From contig NC_037257.1 in assembly GCF_000002425.4 (NCBI RefSeq), positions 8,452,247 through 8,516,246 of the forward strand: 64,000 bases of DNA, in the 5' to 3' direction. The notes below the pieces were generated by a model. It worked only from the letters and a program-made list of their open reading frames with translations. It was not told where the DNA came from and made no database searches. Shown here one piece after another: positions 22,951 through 34,857 of this stretch. This DNA is from Physcomitrium patens. Lineage: Eukaryota > Streptophyta > Bryopsida > Funariales > Funariaceae. The translations under genes were made by a program, and so were the position numbers. The stretch's first letter is position 1; each line of letters opens with the position of its first letter.

Positions 22951-23776
22951 ACTGAGAAGTGCAGAGAGATGGTGATAGCCAAGACATAGACTAACGAGGT
23001 AAAAAATCTTTACAAAACGACACTGTTTCACCTGCAAGATCCTCAAACTAAACATTGTCAGTTCTACCATGGAAAGATACAATCGAACCTACTTAATCCC
23101 CCACCGGAATTAGCGGAGTCCTTAGATCATCACCACGGAAAAGCCATCTGTCTACAGTGCGACAGAGCCGAGCTTACACCTCGAACGGCGAAGGAACAGA
23201 GAGAAAAAAATACACACTTCAACCATCCAAGTTAACATTAATCACCATCAATTACAGCAGCCAGTGAGAGGTAAAACTCCCCATGCTGCATCTCATGAAC
23301 TGTGCTTTTTCTGCTTTTGGCAAATCCTACGTCAACCTTTGCCTGTGTACACGTTCCGAAAATGAGTAGTCCTGACTTTCGAACACCATTCTCCCAACCA
23401 CTTTTCGAGAACTTGGGTCTGGTAGGGGCTGGGAAGGACCAACACTAGTACAACAAACCTTCTTCACATCACTTTTGACCACAGAATGTGGAGATCCTTC
23501 GTCTATGTGGAAGAGTCCACCACATGCTGGGAGAGAGTCCTGAACCGCCGGTCCACACCAGACTGCAAGGATGGCCCTGACAGAGAACACGGGGGCGGTG
23601 GACCTGTGCTGAGCAAACCATGGCCATGCAAATGGATATCCAAACCGCATGAAAGAAGCCATGGCTGTGTGTGTGTGTCACTAGAGGTGGCGCATGGGAA
23701 GTGGGTGACTTGGGCAACAAGTGGCTTCATGCTCTTGCATGTCCTAACTCCTCCTATGATTACTCGTCAACCAAGC
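22951..23776. other. upstream flank of the protease pseudogene, no gene assigned
   Basis: Normal-GC DNA with overlapping ORFs on both strands (23327-23662, 23469-23720, 23486-23815). None has a recognisable domain, and all are probably chance. It may hold the old promoter and leader of the protease gene. Confidence 0.35.
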
Positions 23777-23860
23777 ACAAGGACGCGCAGCTACATCTTT
23801 CTCCTTCTCGTTTGAAGTACAAGGACGGGCAGCTACATCTTCCCCCTTCTCGTTTGAAGT
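23777..23860. repeat. 42-bp tandem duplication
   Basis: Two adjacent 42-bp units start acaaggacg and end cgtttgaagt, with only three differences. Since 42 is a multiple of three, the plus-strand frame stays open through both copies, but no protein family is recognised. Confidence 0.85.
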
Positions 23861-23884
23861 ACAGCAGGTTTGGATGGATTCTTT

Positions 23885-23930
23885 AAAATAATAGTTTAAA
23901 TAGCTTCAAAATAATAGTTTAAACAGCTTT
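23885..23930. repeat. 23-bp tandem duplication at the left edge of element D
   Basis: Two copies of aaaataatagtttaaaYagc plus tty lie exactly where retrotransposon D begins. They may record a repair event at the break that truncated D. Confidence 0.8.
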
Positions 23931-23949
23931 TAATGTGTATTTTTTAATA

Positions 23950-25300
23950 CATTTTTTAAGAAAAGTTAAATCAACAATCAATGTTGATTTTATTGCTCAA
24001 AGATGAAATTGCTCCAACTTCAAGAGAATCGTTCTTTGTTGCTCAAAAGCTGCATCTCCTTCTTTTGATAAGAACGTCTAGACAAGACATCGGACAAACC
24101 TTGTTGTTTTCTTGGCCGATAAGTGATGATGAACTTGAATCTTCATAAAGACATGCTCCAACGAGCTTGACGATGATTTAATATGCGTGTTGACATAAAA
24201 TACTCGAGGTTCTTGTGATCCATATATACGATGACTGGACCAAAAGTGCCTTCTAGATAATGACACCATTCTTAAAAAGAATCCACAATTGCAAGAAGTT
24301 CTTTGTCATGGATCTCATAATTGATTTCTGCTCTTGAGAATTTTTTTGAATGAAAGGCTACTGGATGAAGTTTGTCATCTGTTCCCATTTGTCATAAAAT
24401 TATACTTAGAGCAAAGTTTGATGCAATTGTTTCCATAAAGAATGCTTTGGAAAAATCAACACGATACAAGATTGGTGCAGAAACAAACGCTGTCTTCAAA
24501 GATTCAAAAGCAACTTTTGCTTCTTGATTCCATTGGAGTTTGTCTTTACAAGTCAAACGTGTAAGTGGAGCTGCAACTCAAGAAAAGTCTTTGATGAAGA
24601 TCTGATAGTAGTTGGAAAATCCCAAAAAGCATTGGACATCTCTTACCGTTTTGGGGATCTTTCAATCTATAATAGTTTGAACTTTCTTAGGATCCATCAT
24701 AAGTCCATCATTTGAAATGATGTAACTTAAGAAATCGACTTGAGTAGTGTGGAATACACACTTTTCTATCTTGGCATAGAGTCTTACATCTCTTAATTTT
24801 TGTAACACATGACGAACATGAAATTCATATTCTTTTGGATTCTTAGAATAGATCAAGATGTCGTCTAAATAATAGACCACAAAATCATCCAAAAACTCTC
24901 GAATAACATCATTCATTTGGTGTTGAAAAGCTGTTGGTGCATTTGTAAGTCCAAAAGGCATGACGTTGTATTCAAAATGTCCATACCTAGTTCGAAACGC
25001 AGTCTTCCATTCATCTCCTTCTTTGATGCGTATTAGATTGTATGCTCCCCAGAGATCTATTTTTATATATACCTTAGCTTGATTCAACTGATCAAGAAGT
25101 CCAGATATTAAAGGTAGTGGATACCTATTCTTAATGGTAATCTTGTTGAGTCCTTGATAATCAACACACATCTACAATGATCCATTTTTTTTCTTTACAA
25201 ATAGAATTAGAGCTCCTGCCGGAGATTTACAATGGCGTTTGAAATTCTTGGCTAGATTTTCTTCAATACACTCCTTGAGTTTAGTCAACTCATTTTGTGA
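23950..25300 (-). pseudogene. Element D reverse transcriptase and RNase H
   Basis: The open segment 25171-24662 carries [37 protein letters not shown] and the catalytic [10 protein letters not shown] (YLDD intact). The upstream part of the domain (LFVKKKNGSL) lies at the end of the 26011-25172 frame and is separated by a single TAG at 25172, where relatives have CGG or TGG. RNase H is at about 24560-23960 with shifts. Reverse transcriptase copies element RNA into DNA. The catalytic pocket is the best preserved in the C/D/F family. Confidence 0.85.
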
Positions 25301-26011
25301 TAAACTATAGATTGGTCCAAATGGCAGTTGTACTCCTTGAAGGTCAATTGAACAATCATAGGGACGATGTTTCGGGAGTGTATCCGCATTCTTTTTTTCG
25401 AATACATCTTGAAATTCTTGATATTGGCTTGGAATGCCACTTGAAGTCTTTCCACCAGTACAAATAGGTGTGGCATAAATAATATAAGGTGATTCTTTTA
25501 TAGCAACATGCAAGAAAGCTTTTGCACCTATAAATATGGATTTAATTGAACTGAACTTATGACTCTCTACTTGATTAACTACATTGTTAGTTATACTTTT
25601 AGAAAAAATAAGAGTTCGGGAAATCCAATCTATTTGAGGGTTGTATTTTTCTAACCACGATAAATCTAAAATGACTAGATTAGAGGGAGATCTAATGATA
25701 TTAAATACTACAAAGCTATTATGACCATTGATTATTACTTTTATAGGAAGGATTTCGTGAGTAATATCTCCAGAAGACAATGGACCACCATCTATGACTT
25801 CTACATGAACAGATTTAGTTTTCTTTACTAAACATATGCTATGTCTTTTAGTAAATTCTTCATCTAAGAAACACGCCAAGGCTCTTGAATCTAACAAGGT
25901 AGAGGCTTTGTAATATTTAGGTTCTAAAATAATATTTAATGTAAAGCAAGGAGAGGGCTCTGAAGAGAGAATAGGACCTTTACAAGATGTTGTACAAGGT
26001 TCTAGCCACAC
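25300..26011 (-). pseudogene. Element D aspartic protease and start of pol
   Basis: This is a 279-codon open frame (26011-25172) including the start of reverse transcriptase. The protease active-site region reads LLDSRALACFLDEEF, where relatives have DSGA, so the catalytic DSG has become DSR. Downstream VILDLSWLEKYNPQIDW is the usual flap-side motif of these elements. The protease would cleave the gag-pol polyprotein. Confidence 0.8.
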
Positions 26012-26091
26012 CGTCCCTATTGTAGCTGGACAAACTCATTTTTCGACATATTGTCTTCTTTCACAGCCATACTCCTCATTTTGTGATTGCG

Positions 26092-27024
26092 TCATTTCTT
26101 TGGACAATGTTGAGCAGTGTGCTTTGGTTCTCCACAATAAAAATATAATCGTTCTTGAAGACGACGAATCTTTTCTTGCTCAGTAAGAAATTTGAAACGT
26201 ATTGCATCAATTTGCATATCCTTTACTTCCGAATGTATGTGTTGAAGAGGTATTGGTATTGCCATTGAATTACAGTAATGTTGAGGTCCACTTGTACGGT
26301 TCTCAGATCGAAATTCAAAAAGCCAATTGTCACACTTCACAGCAAAGTGAATTTCTTGACTCAATGTTTGAGGATCAAGTAAGTTGAGCATTAATTTTTT
26401 TACCTCATATTGTAATCCATAGAAAAATTGACTAATAAGTGCAGCATCATCCTACTTGATATCAATTACAAGTTGTCAAAATTGTGAAGCGTACAACGTT
26501 ACTGATCGAATGCCTTGTCGTAAAATATGGCTCTTATTGGTTGCAATACGAATTGCATCATGTTCTCCATACATGGATCGAAACTCCACCAGAAAAATCT
26601 CTAAATTATCCAATATTGGATCTCATCATTCAAGAAAAGATGAAAACCATGATAGTGTTGAACCTGAAAGAAACATACTAATGAATCTAACTTGCGATCC
26701 TGGAGTTGGATAGCTTTGGAATTGAAGTTCAATCATAAGTTGTACTTGATTGATAAATCCTCGAAACTTGGATCTAGTGCCATCAAACTTCTCAGGTAGG
26801 ACAATTTTTGGTTCTCTAACATTGGAAGGGCATTCCACAATAGGAGAAAGGACATGATTTGGTGCAGATGTTGAAGCAGCTCCAACCATTTCTATATCTT
26901 CACTTCCTGCCAATCTTGTTGCTCCTTGTGGTGGTAAATTGAGTTGATGCATCGCAAGCATTAACTCCCTCAATTGCTCTTACATTTGTGCTATTGCACT
27001 CTTCATTTCAACAAGTTTTGCCAT
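26092..27024 (-). pseudogene. Element D gag with zinc-knuckle remnant
   Basis: The start ATG at 27024 reads MAKLVEMKSAIAQM, then a stop. The frame reopens as ELMLAMHQLNLPPQG and a capsid-like part (RFISMFLSGSTLSWFSSFLE, 26973-26626). The C-terminal half (26391-26092) ends with YFYCGEPKHTAQHCPKK, a CCHC zinc knuckle that has lost its first Cys. It is separated from protease by a frame change. Confidence 0.8.
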
Positions 27025-27118
27025 GATAACACTTACAAAAGAGAAGGTATCTAATATCGCTCAAGACAAATAGAAGAAAGGACTTCAGAACAAAGAAAAT
27101 ACTAAAGACAATATCAGT

Positions 27119-27146
27119 TTAGAAGAGGGTAATCCATAACTTCTAA
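27119..27146 (-). promoter_or_regulatory. leader hairpin with GGATTACC loop, element D
   Basis: The arms ttagaag (27119-27125) and cttctaa (27140-27146) pair perfectly around a loop that reads GGATTACC on the sense strand. The same position in elements B and C has the same structure, with compensated arm changes in B. It lies between primer site and gag start. Confidence 0.65.
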
Positions 27147-27236
27147 TATGCTTATATCTTATCAAGAAAAAGAGGTAATCCATTCTTAATCAAGATTAGA
27201 CAAAGCTCTCATATTGTAGGTGTACTCTTGTCAATC

Positions 27237-29051
27237 TATCAAGGACAAAAACTCAATGAAAAAATAATTCAGACAAGTGAGCCTTCACTCAAAGAAAGGT
27301 ATAAATAAACAAGTATGTATATTGAAAGAGAAACTGGAATGGCTATTGCCAAAAGACAAGAAAACTAGAGACCCTTGAAACTAGACTGGAAGCAAGAAAG
27401 GAGTTAAGAAGGCTTTACTCTTGTGTCTATATATACTATCTAACTAAGGGCTATGTTGTCGTATTACGTGCTTTCTTGCTCGAGAACGCGCCGGGCGTCT
27501 GGTTGTAGAAGGTAGTATGGAGATTCGCCAATAGTCAAGCAGTCTATCAGTTTTGACTGTTGGAATATAAACGACTGCAACAATGTACCGTAAATCTATA
27601 CGGATGCTCTTCGACTGCTTGTCGAAGTCCTTTTTGCCCCAGCCGGTAGATCTCTAGACGTTACAGAGAACCCCGAACAACCCAAACTGTTAATCTTCAA
27701 TACCGCTTTGTACTTACGATCTTGTATCCACTGACTGTCTTGTTAGATTAACCCAATAAATTTCATTCACTCCGCATACTCAATCCTATAGACACCCTTT
27801 TAATCCTTCAATCACAGACGTAACTCGATTTCACAAAACAGTCAAGAGTATTCAAACCCACTTCATTAAAAATCCCGATTCACCATTACAATACTGACTT
27901 CAGCAGCGATTGCCTCAGTCTTTCCAAAACTCTACGAAGAAGAAAAATCCAAATTCTATGTCTTCCCTTCTCCGACCCGAAGCATGAAGCTCCTCTTCTC
28001 TAATCCCCTTGATCTTCAAAAACTTCCAATGAAAACCGAACTAGTAACCTTGCAAAAGCTTGAAACTAGCTCCCCCCCGATTCCCAGAGAAAAAAAAAAA
28101 CCCTCCTTCAAACTTATTCTTCCCCTAACCTTATCCTCTGAATTTCTTCAATCTTCCGTCTTAGATCCGGAATTGGCTCCCACCGTCAAGCTTGGATCTG
28201 AAATTTGCTCTCGCCGTCAGAGCTTTCTCCTCCGTTTTTACCTTTAAGAAATCCATTTACCGAAAACAACGTTCCCTGAAACGGCACAGAGAACAGGACA
28301 GCCTGAAACAGAATCGAACCCCGTAATCGGGACCACATTGAGTCGCCCGACCAATTCAGGTTCCATATTGGGTAAGATGCCCGTAATAACCTGGATGTTT
28401 CCATAATTGGGTCTGCATTGGGTTGCCCGGCTAATTCAGGTCTCATATTGGGTAAGAGGACCCGGATTGGATTCTCGAAATTGGATCCAATTAGCTCTTC
28501 GAACCCGTCGTGTGAATTGGTCCTTCTCTTCCTGCTGACTCCCGTTATTGGAATTGAATGGAGCATTTCAGTATGCCCCGAATGACTGTAACGGGGTGAC
28601 TGAACCTGGCCACTCAGTATTTGTACAGGAGTTGGTCGATGCTCTCAATATTCGAGATAACTGAATATTAATAAAATTCCCCTTTCTTTTTATTTTCACT
28701 GTATACTCGTGTTACAACACGACAACGTGGCGATTTTCTATAGGACCTCTAATATGTGTTGATTTTATAGGACACATGCCTTGACTTACAAGATAAGTTT
28801 TTCTATGTATGGGCCACATAGTTAGCTTGATCTTCAAGCTAACAACATGTGTAGCACATGGCCAACTTGTTGACTACGTTTTTGATCCAAAAAGTCAATT
28901 AAAGACACCTATGAAGTCAAAGTAGCCTCTATAAAGCTTCTAGGAAGCTTGTATTTTAAATACTATAAAATTAACTTACTTTTACCTACTTTTACTTATT
29001 TCCACTTATTTACATATGTAATTACTAGCTTACATGAGTATGTCCGTGACA
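27237..29051 (-). repeat. Element D 5' LTR, split by solo LTR S4
   Basis: The LTR runs 27237-27456 and 28725-29051 (547 bp in total). It begins TATCAAGGACAAAAACT and ends gtccgtgaca. Its two halves join to match the LTRs of C and F, with the site gctacgtggcg restored. Upstream, ctcttgtcaatc at 27225-27236 is the primer-site segment. Confidence 0.85.
27457..28724. mobile_element. Solo LTR S4 (1.3-kb family), best-preserved copy
   Basis: It starts TGTCGTATTACG and ends CAACACGACA. It is flanked by atgt (27453-27456) and acgt (28725-28728), a 4-bp target copy with one change. It is far richer in CG dinucleotides than its relatives (for example ctcgagaacgcgccgggcg near the start). Two similar blocks with atattgggtaaga lie at 28360 and 28445. 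No coding region inside is convincing. Confidence 0.8.
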
Positions 29052-30060
29052 GGTAGTCTATTCAAGGCAAGGTGGGCCATACAAAGCAAGACAATATATT
29101 CAAATTTTGGAAGTTGGATTCAAAAAGCTTGTATTCTTGACTAAAAATTGGATAAAAAATGATATATGATTTGGATTTTGAATAGACGAGATGTAGTTGT
29201 TTGAAATTAGGATTTAAATTTGATATCTATTATTATTCTTTAAAGCATATAGAGAGTTGTAGGAAGGCATTTAGTAATTAAAAGGTAGCATTAAAAAGCC
29301 AACTTAAAGAATTATATTTTAAATAAAGGGATTGTTAAATTCCAATTTGGAATAAAAAAGGAAGAATTATTGAATTTTGTGCTTCAAAAATAGACTTTGT
29401 CAGTGAGTTTTTTTCATAGAGATTATTATATGAGTCATATTTTAAGTTTTTGGATGCGTTTTTGGTTCAAATTTCCATAAGTGTAGATGACTATGTTAAA
29501 AAATTGTATTTGAAAAATTCATGATATTTGAATGTGGAATTTTTGAAATATGATGGATTCAATGCATGGATGCTTAGAAATTGATATATTTAGTATGTGC
29601 TAGAAATTAGGTGATATCATAAGATTTGTAATGAATTCATAGTTAAATTTTTTTATAAATATAGTTAAAGATATAAGATAACTTGTAAAGAAGTTTTAGT
29701 CTAATTAGACAAATAGATTGGAAGTTATAAGGTAATTAGTGGTAGCCAAAGGCCCAATGCTTTTTAGAAGCAAATTTTCTTTACTATGATATTTGGTACT
29801 TCTACTAAGAGAGCCTTTAGATACTAATTTCTCAATAAGTCAAGATAGAAGATACTCAATAAAAAGGCTCAAATAATAAACGTAGTTAAAATTATACAAA
29901 AGAGTTTTTAAGAATCATATAAATATTTATAGACCAATAAGTTGCCTCCAAAGTATTAAAAAATATTATTAGAAAGGTAAAGATATTTATTGGAAAGAAT
30001 ATCACTAAAGTTTTGAAGGTCTACACATATAAAATAAAAATCTATAAAGTTCTAAAAAAT
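29052..30060. other. AT-rich stretch without gene, possibly element E leader
   Basis: No LTR end, ORF or primer site is recognised between the end of the D LTR and the first gag-like codons of E. It could be the E leader or 5' LTR too decayed to recognise. Confidence 0.35.
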
Positions 30061-31050
30061 AAGATGGTTGAGACCTTTGATTTAGCAATTGTTCCAAAAA
30101 TCAAAGAAAGAATGAAACAACTATATAAAAGTATCAATATAAATACATAGACTAGATTTGAAGGGAGATTTAGAGATGAATACTTTGATGAGGATAACAA
30201 AAAGATAACTAAGAGAGATTTTTTTGATTAGATGGAGCATTAACTATGCAAATATATGGAACCAAATGAGCTATTGAGAGAATTTGAGAAGAAATTTAGA
30301 AAATTCCTATTATCTAGGAAGCACCTTCTACAGATGAAGAAATCAAAGTTGTTCCTACAAGCTGCAAATGGGTTACTTCTCCTTCTTTAAGATGAAATAA
30401 CAGAAGGTGATTTTATTACCAATTGGAGGAAGTTAAAAGAAGTAATGAGCATCATTGCCAAATAATAATGTGTGAAATTTAGAGGATTTGGAATAAGGAT
30501 AGAAACAACATTAGTAATAGCTATGAAGGTTCTAGTAATAACTTTTTCTACTTCTACTCCATGAAGTTATTTAAGGAATAAAAATATAAATAAAAAATCC
30601 TTGAGGAGTTGATGAAGGGCATGAGAGAGTTAAAAGTAGAAAAGAATGCTTTAAAAAAAAGCATAAGATCAAGTACTTTACAACTTGCTAAAAGATTAAT
30701 AAATTTGTAGTCAAATGCATTTGATATGATGATTCAAACTAAAAACGTGTTAACTATGGATTAATTACAGATGCCATGAAGAATGACATTATTATCTTCA
30801 AAGAAGGTAAAATCAAAGATGATGCAACAAATGAGTCTCTAGAAATTATTTTTGAGAGAAGAGGCATAGATAAATTGATGGAAGAAAGATTGAAGAGGAA
30901 TAATTCCTTACTTCATAAGGAAGTAGACACTTATACCATTGATATTGAGTATATTAAGGTGGGAACCTCTATAAATATATTTAAAGAAATAATGGCAAGG
31001 AGAGCTCAAGCTATTAGAAGACTAGTTAGATAGGATGATCCAATTCATTC
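30061..31050 (+). pseudogene. Element E gag relic
   Basis: Plus-strand codons near 30170-30450 read FEGRFRDEYFDEDNKKITKRDFFD, then ELLREFEKKFRKF, LFLQAANGLL and EGDFITNWRKL. This is the pattern of a retrotransposon gag capsid region in a gypsy family. A further open stretch (30776-31033) continues in Lys/Glu-rich sequence. Stops interrupt it several times. Confidence 0.6.
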
Positions 31051-32830
31051 AACTAATATTAAGAACTATTTGGTGAATGAATATAGAGAGAAGAAACCTT
31101 ATAATATATCAATGGAGATCAAGAGGCACAAAATTATAAAAAAAGAGGAGGTAAAAGAAACAGCTAACAATAAGAAGAGTGAAGTAATAGAAACACTATT
31201 CTAGTAGAAAAACCAACAAAAAATAGAAGGCAAAAGTAAGAAGCAAGGCCTTGTGCTTTACATCTAAGAGTTGATGTTCTACTCTCAAAAGAGAAATAGA
31301 AAGAGAGAATAAATAACAACAACGGCAAAGAAAAGAAAGATAATACCAAGAGAAAGAATAAGGTACTAGCCTATAAACTTTAATTTGTTATTGAATCCTC
31401 AGTTGACATGAAGGAAATCTTAGAAGAAAGGATTTTAAATATTAAGATTGAATTTATTTTTAAAAAAGCTCTTAGTATTGCAAAGAAAGATTTTCATGAC
31501 CTCATCATCAATGTTATCAAGAAAAAGAAGCAAATGATAGTCGAAATAGTCATGGAAAGAATACTAGATACTCTAATGATCAAAGAAGAAGAAAAAGAGA
31601 TTGGACAAGTATTTGCCTTAATATGTGATGATGTGGACAATAGTGACCAAAGCAAAAAATATGAAATCATTTAAAATAAGACTAAAAATACAAAAATTAA
31701 ATTTATCAAGAAAGTTTTGTGTGATGAGATGGAAGATAAAGTGCTGCATATATTTTTATATGATGGAGTATCCTATATTAAGGTGGAAGAAAAAACTAGT
31801 AAGAACCAAGAAGAAATAATTACAATGGAGGCCAAAGAATCTTAATGTAAGGCTAAAAAGATATGCATGAATGATAGAAAAGCTTTAATAGATTATATTC
31901 ATCCATTTTGGATAAGAGCTGCTATAGAAATACATAAGAAGATTGGAGGCCTTCAAGAGCCAATCTTAGCATTAGTGAATCATGGCTCTAAGATTAACAT
32001 CTTATCTACAAAGATTTATAAGAAAGACAATAGGTCAATTAATACCAACCATAGATGGAAGTTAAGAGCTGCCAATGACAAAAGATATAGCTTTTATAGA
32101 ATATGTCAAGTAGTGGGCATCAAAATTAGTGATGTGGAAGTAGAATAAAACTTCTTTATGAAAATCTAAGGAAGTTATTCAATTATTTTAAGCCATCCAT
32201 TTATTATTACAACAAGGATGGATACCAAGGTATTAGATGATGGCTCATACTATACCAAAATTTGTAGTGATGATGGCAAGAGATCAATCTAATTTTTCAC
32301 AATATAGCCAAATCATGAGAGATATAGAGATCAACTTAAAGAGACTCCCATGGATTATGAGCACGATGATTTTTTGGATTTTTAGATTGCATATATGGAG
32401 CATGGAGTACCATGGGTGCAAAAAAAATATCTACTATTACATGCTCTAATCTATAGATGAATAGTTGTAAGGTTTGGAATTTGACAAAAGATAGATTTAT
32501 AAGTTTTTAAAGGATTAAAGATTTGGATTTTATATATAATAAAATCAATTAGGAAGATTGAAAAAAAAAATTACAATGGTGTAATTTTGAATGATGAATT
32601 TATTTTTAAAAACATTGAAGAAAAAATATTTTCAAATGTTATTTTACAAATTTTAGAAACTTTGCAAAGAAAAGAAATTGCACCAATTGATATGATGGTA
32701 GAAATTCATTTAAGAGGATTGTATAAAGAGATATTAAAGATAGCTATTACTATAAGGTTGATTGAAAGCTATAGCTTGGAGATTGAAGCAATGATAAATA
32801 TCAAGTATTAGACCATGGCAAAGAAGGTGA
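31051..32830 (+). pseudogene. Element E protease and linker relic
   Basis: The open segment 31867-32148 contains ILALVNHGSKINILS, the form of a retroviral-type aspartic protease active site in which the catalytic Asp (D-x-G-S) has become Asn. Flanking ORFs (31408-31674, 32587-32811) are Lys/Glu-rich and lie in the gag-pol linker positions. It is non-functional. Confidence 0.6.
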
Positions 32831-32989
32831 AACTAGTAGCAATGCAATTGCCACCAAACTCCAAAGATCATATTAAAAAGATTAAAAAATAATGTAGATT
32901 GACGGAGATAAGAAGGATCAAGCACAATTTTATGGAAGAAACTGTGACCAAGTTAAAGATTAAAAAGGATGAGTTCTTGAAAGAACCTA

Positions 32990-33446
32990 AGAAGAAAAGG
33001 TTCCAATAAATGTTCTTCAAGTATGGTATGGCTTTTGCCTCTTGATCAGATCAGATTAAATGTGTTAATCCAAAGATTGTTGCGCCAATGGTCATTTTTA
33101 CTATTCTATAAGCACTTTGGAATTTGAAGCCAATTTCTATATCAAAGGCCTTCCCACTTAAGTTAATAAATTTATTGAAAGAAAAGATATAAATAAGAAT
33201 GCTTGAACCATCTATGGCTCTATACTCCAATTGATGGTTTATACTACTAAAGAAATCTAGAGCTTTAATATTCATCCAAGACATGCATCCAACCAACAAA
33301 GTATCAATCAAATATAAGGAATTGGAATCAATTCTAAATGAGGTTGTTGAGGCTTTTATAAGACATTACATTTATTCTATTAAAAATCTTTATTTTGGTT
33401 ATGATCAATTTCAGTTTATATCAAAAAGTAGAGATTTGAAAACCAT
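32990..33446 (+). pseudogene. Element E reverse transcriptase, N-terminal half
   Basis: Plus-strand codons read LLKEKI.IRMLEPSMALYSNWWFILLKKSRAL, IFIQDMHPTNKVSIKYK and then GYDQFQFISKSRDLKTI up to the element F border. These are fingers and palm motifs of a gypsy reverse transcriptase (the D-x-Y-x-x-Y-DQF block). The next residues of the same protein appear at 62926. Confidence 0.75.
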
Positions 33447-33452
33447 TGTCAT

Positions 33453-33492
<40 letters not shown>

Positions 33493-34013
33493 ATTTTAAT
33501 TATTATCTAGGTAATATGAATAAATAGAATTAGATAAAAGTAGAATAATTTCATAATACCTTCTAGAGAAACTTCTTATAAGCTTTTTAGATGTTGTTTT
33601 GACTTTACATATGTTTATAATTGATTGATAGATTAGAAACTTGATTAATAAGCTACTTATGTACCACATGTATTGGTAGCTTATAGAATAAGCTAATTAT
33701 GTGGCATCCATATAAACAACTTGTCTTACAAGTCAAGATACTTGTCATGCAAAGTCAACATATTTTTGAAGGTCATATAGAATGTTGCTGTATAGATCCT
33801 AGGTAGATAGTATATATAGAGGCAAGAGTGAAACCTTCTTCACTCTTATTAATTCCTTTCTTATTTCTAGTCTAATTTCAAGAGTCTCTAATTTATTTGC
33901 CTTTTAGCAATAGCCATTCCAATTTTCTTTTCAATATACATACTTCTCTATTTCTATTTTTTTGAAAGAATCTAATTTATTTATTTGCTTTTATTGAGTT
34001 CTTATTCTTAATA
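33447..34013 (+). repeat. Element F 5' LTR
   Basis: It begins TGTCATAG followed by a (TA)n tract and ends cttattcttaata. A TATA box (tatatatag near 33815) is followed by a hairpin and ctcttattaattcc. Directly inside the LTR, gattgataagagtgtac (34014-34030) is complementary to that segment with one or two differences. It pairs with the 3' LTR at 62339-62920. Confidence 0.8.
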
Positions 34014-34220
34014 GATTGATAAGAGTGTACTTATAATATTCGAACTTTGTCTTTTGTTGATTAAGAATGAATTATTCTTTTCTCTTGATAAGACATAAGC
34101 GTATTAGAATTTCCAAATTACCCTCTTTTAAACTAATATTATTCTTAGTATTTTCTTTCTTTTCAAGTCCTCTTTTCTACTTATCTTGAACAATATTAGA
34201 TATTTTTTTTAAGTATTATT

Positions 34221-34256
34221 ATGGCAAAGCATCTTCAAATGAAAAAAGCAATAGCA
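34221..34256 (+). pseudogene. Element F gag start, cut off by element C
   Basis: The ATG at 34221 opens MAKHLQMKKAIAQ, the same N-terminus as the D gag. Twelve codons later the frame meets the CAAAT target copy of element C (34257-34261). The gag continues at 57698. Confidence 0.75.
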
Positions 34257-34261
34257 CAAAT

Positions 34262-34791
34262 TTTCAAGGACAAGAACTTGATAAAAAAAATAAACAAGTG
34301 AGACTTTTTTCAAAGAAAGATGATAAAATAGAAATAACTAAATATGTATATTAAGAAAGAAACTAGAATGGCTATTGCCAAAAGACAAGAAAATAAGAGA
34401 CCCTTGAAACTAGACTAGAAGCAAGAAAGGAGTTGACAAGAGTGAAGAACGCTTTACTCTTGCCTCTGTATATACTATCTATCTAAGAGCTACGTAGCGA
34501 CATTCTATAAGACCTCCAAAAATGTGTTGACTTTGCACAATACATATATTAATTTACAAGGCAAGCTTTCTATGTGGACGCCACATAGTTAACTTGTTCC
34601 ACAAGCTATCAATATGTATCACATGTGGTTAATTTGTTGATCAAGTTTCTAACCTACCAATCAAGTATAAACACATGTAAAGTCAAAGCAGCATCTATGA
34701 AGCTTCTAGAAAGCTTCTCTAGAAGATATTATGAAATTAATCTACTTTTATCTACTTCTACCTATTCATATCATCTACATAACAATGATAG

Positions 34792-34836
<45 letters not shown>

Positions 34837-34843
34837 TTGTGGT
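34262..34843 (-). repeat. Element C 3' LTR with (TA)n tract
   Basis: It begins TTTCAAGGACAAGAACTT (TG changed to TT) and ends atatttgtggta after about 17 TA units (34797-34830). A polypurine tract (sense agaagggggaataa, 34844-34857) borders it. It contains the complete sense primer segment actcttgtcaac. Confidence 0.85.
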
Positions 34844-34857
34844 ATTATTCCCCCTTC

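Larger units (their letters stand above)
23931..29051 (-). mobile_element. Element D: 3'-truncated Ty3/gypsy element (C/D/F family)
   Basis: Minus-strand order is 5' LTR (27237-29051), leader, gag, protease, reverse transcriptase, RNase H, and then it stops near 23931. Integrase, chromodomain and the 3' LTR are missing. Protein and LTR sequences match elements C and F. The 5' LTR is split by solo LTR S4. The truncation joins D to host DNA at a pair of 23-bp repeats. Confidence 0.85.
29052..33446 (+). mobile_element. Element E, left part: old plus-strand gypsy element
   Basis: Plus-strand remains of gag (30061-30460), protease (31867-32148) and the start of reverse transcriptase (33000-33446). 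The frame is cut at 33446 by element F and resumes at 62926. No 5' LTR could be defined, and 29052-30060 shows no recognisable domain. The element is extremely AT-rich, with many stops. It is distinct from the chromovirus families: it has FLDDI and TLPQDATNS reverse transcriptase motifs. Confidence 0.75.

Noticed and set aside
23327-23815. Overlapping ORFs with Cys and Trp upstream of the protease relic
   Set aside because: Three competing frames on both strands, no domain and no promoter. Likely chance frames in normal-GC DNA.
28186-28566. 126-codon minus-strand ORF in solo LTR S4
   Set aside because: No domain, not kept in the four sister LTRs, and built partly from the internal attgggtaag repeats.
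29052-30060. Possible 5' LTR of element E
   Set aside because: No TG/CA ends, primer site or second copy within the window, so it is left as unassigned sequence.
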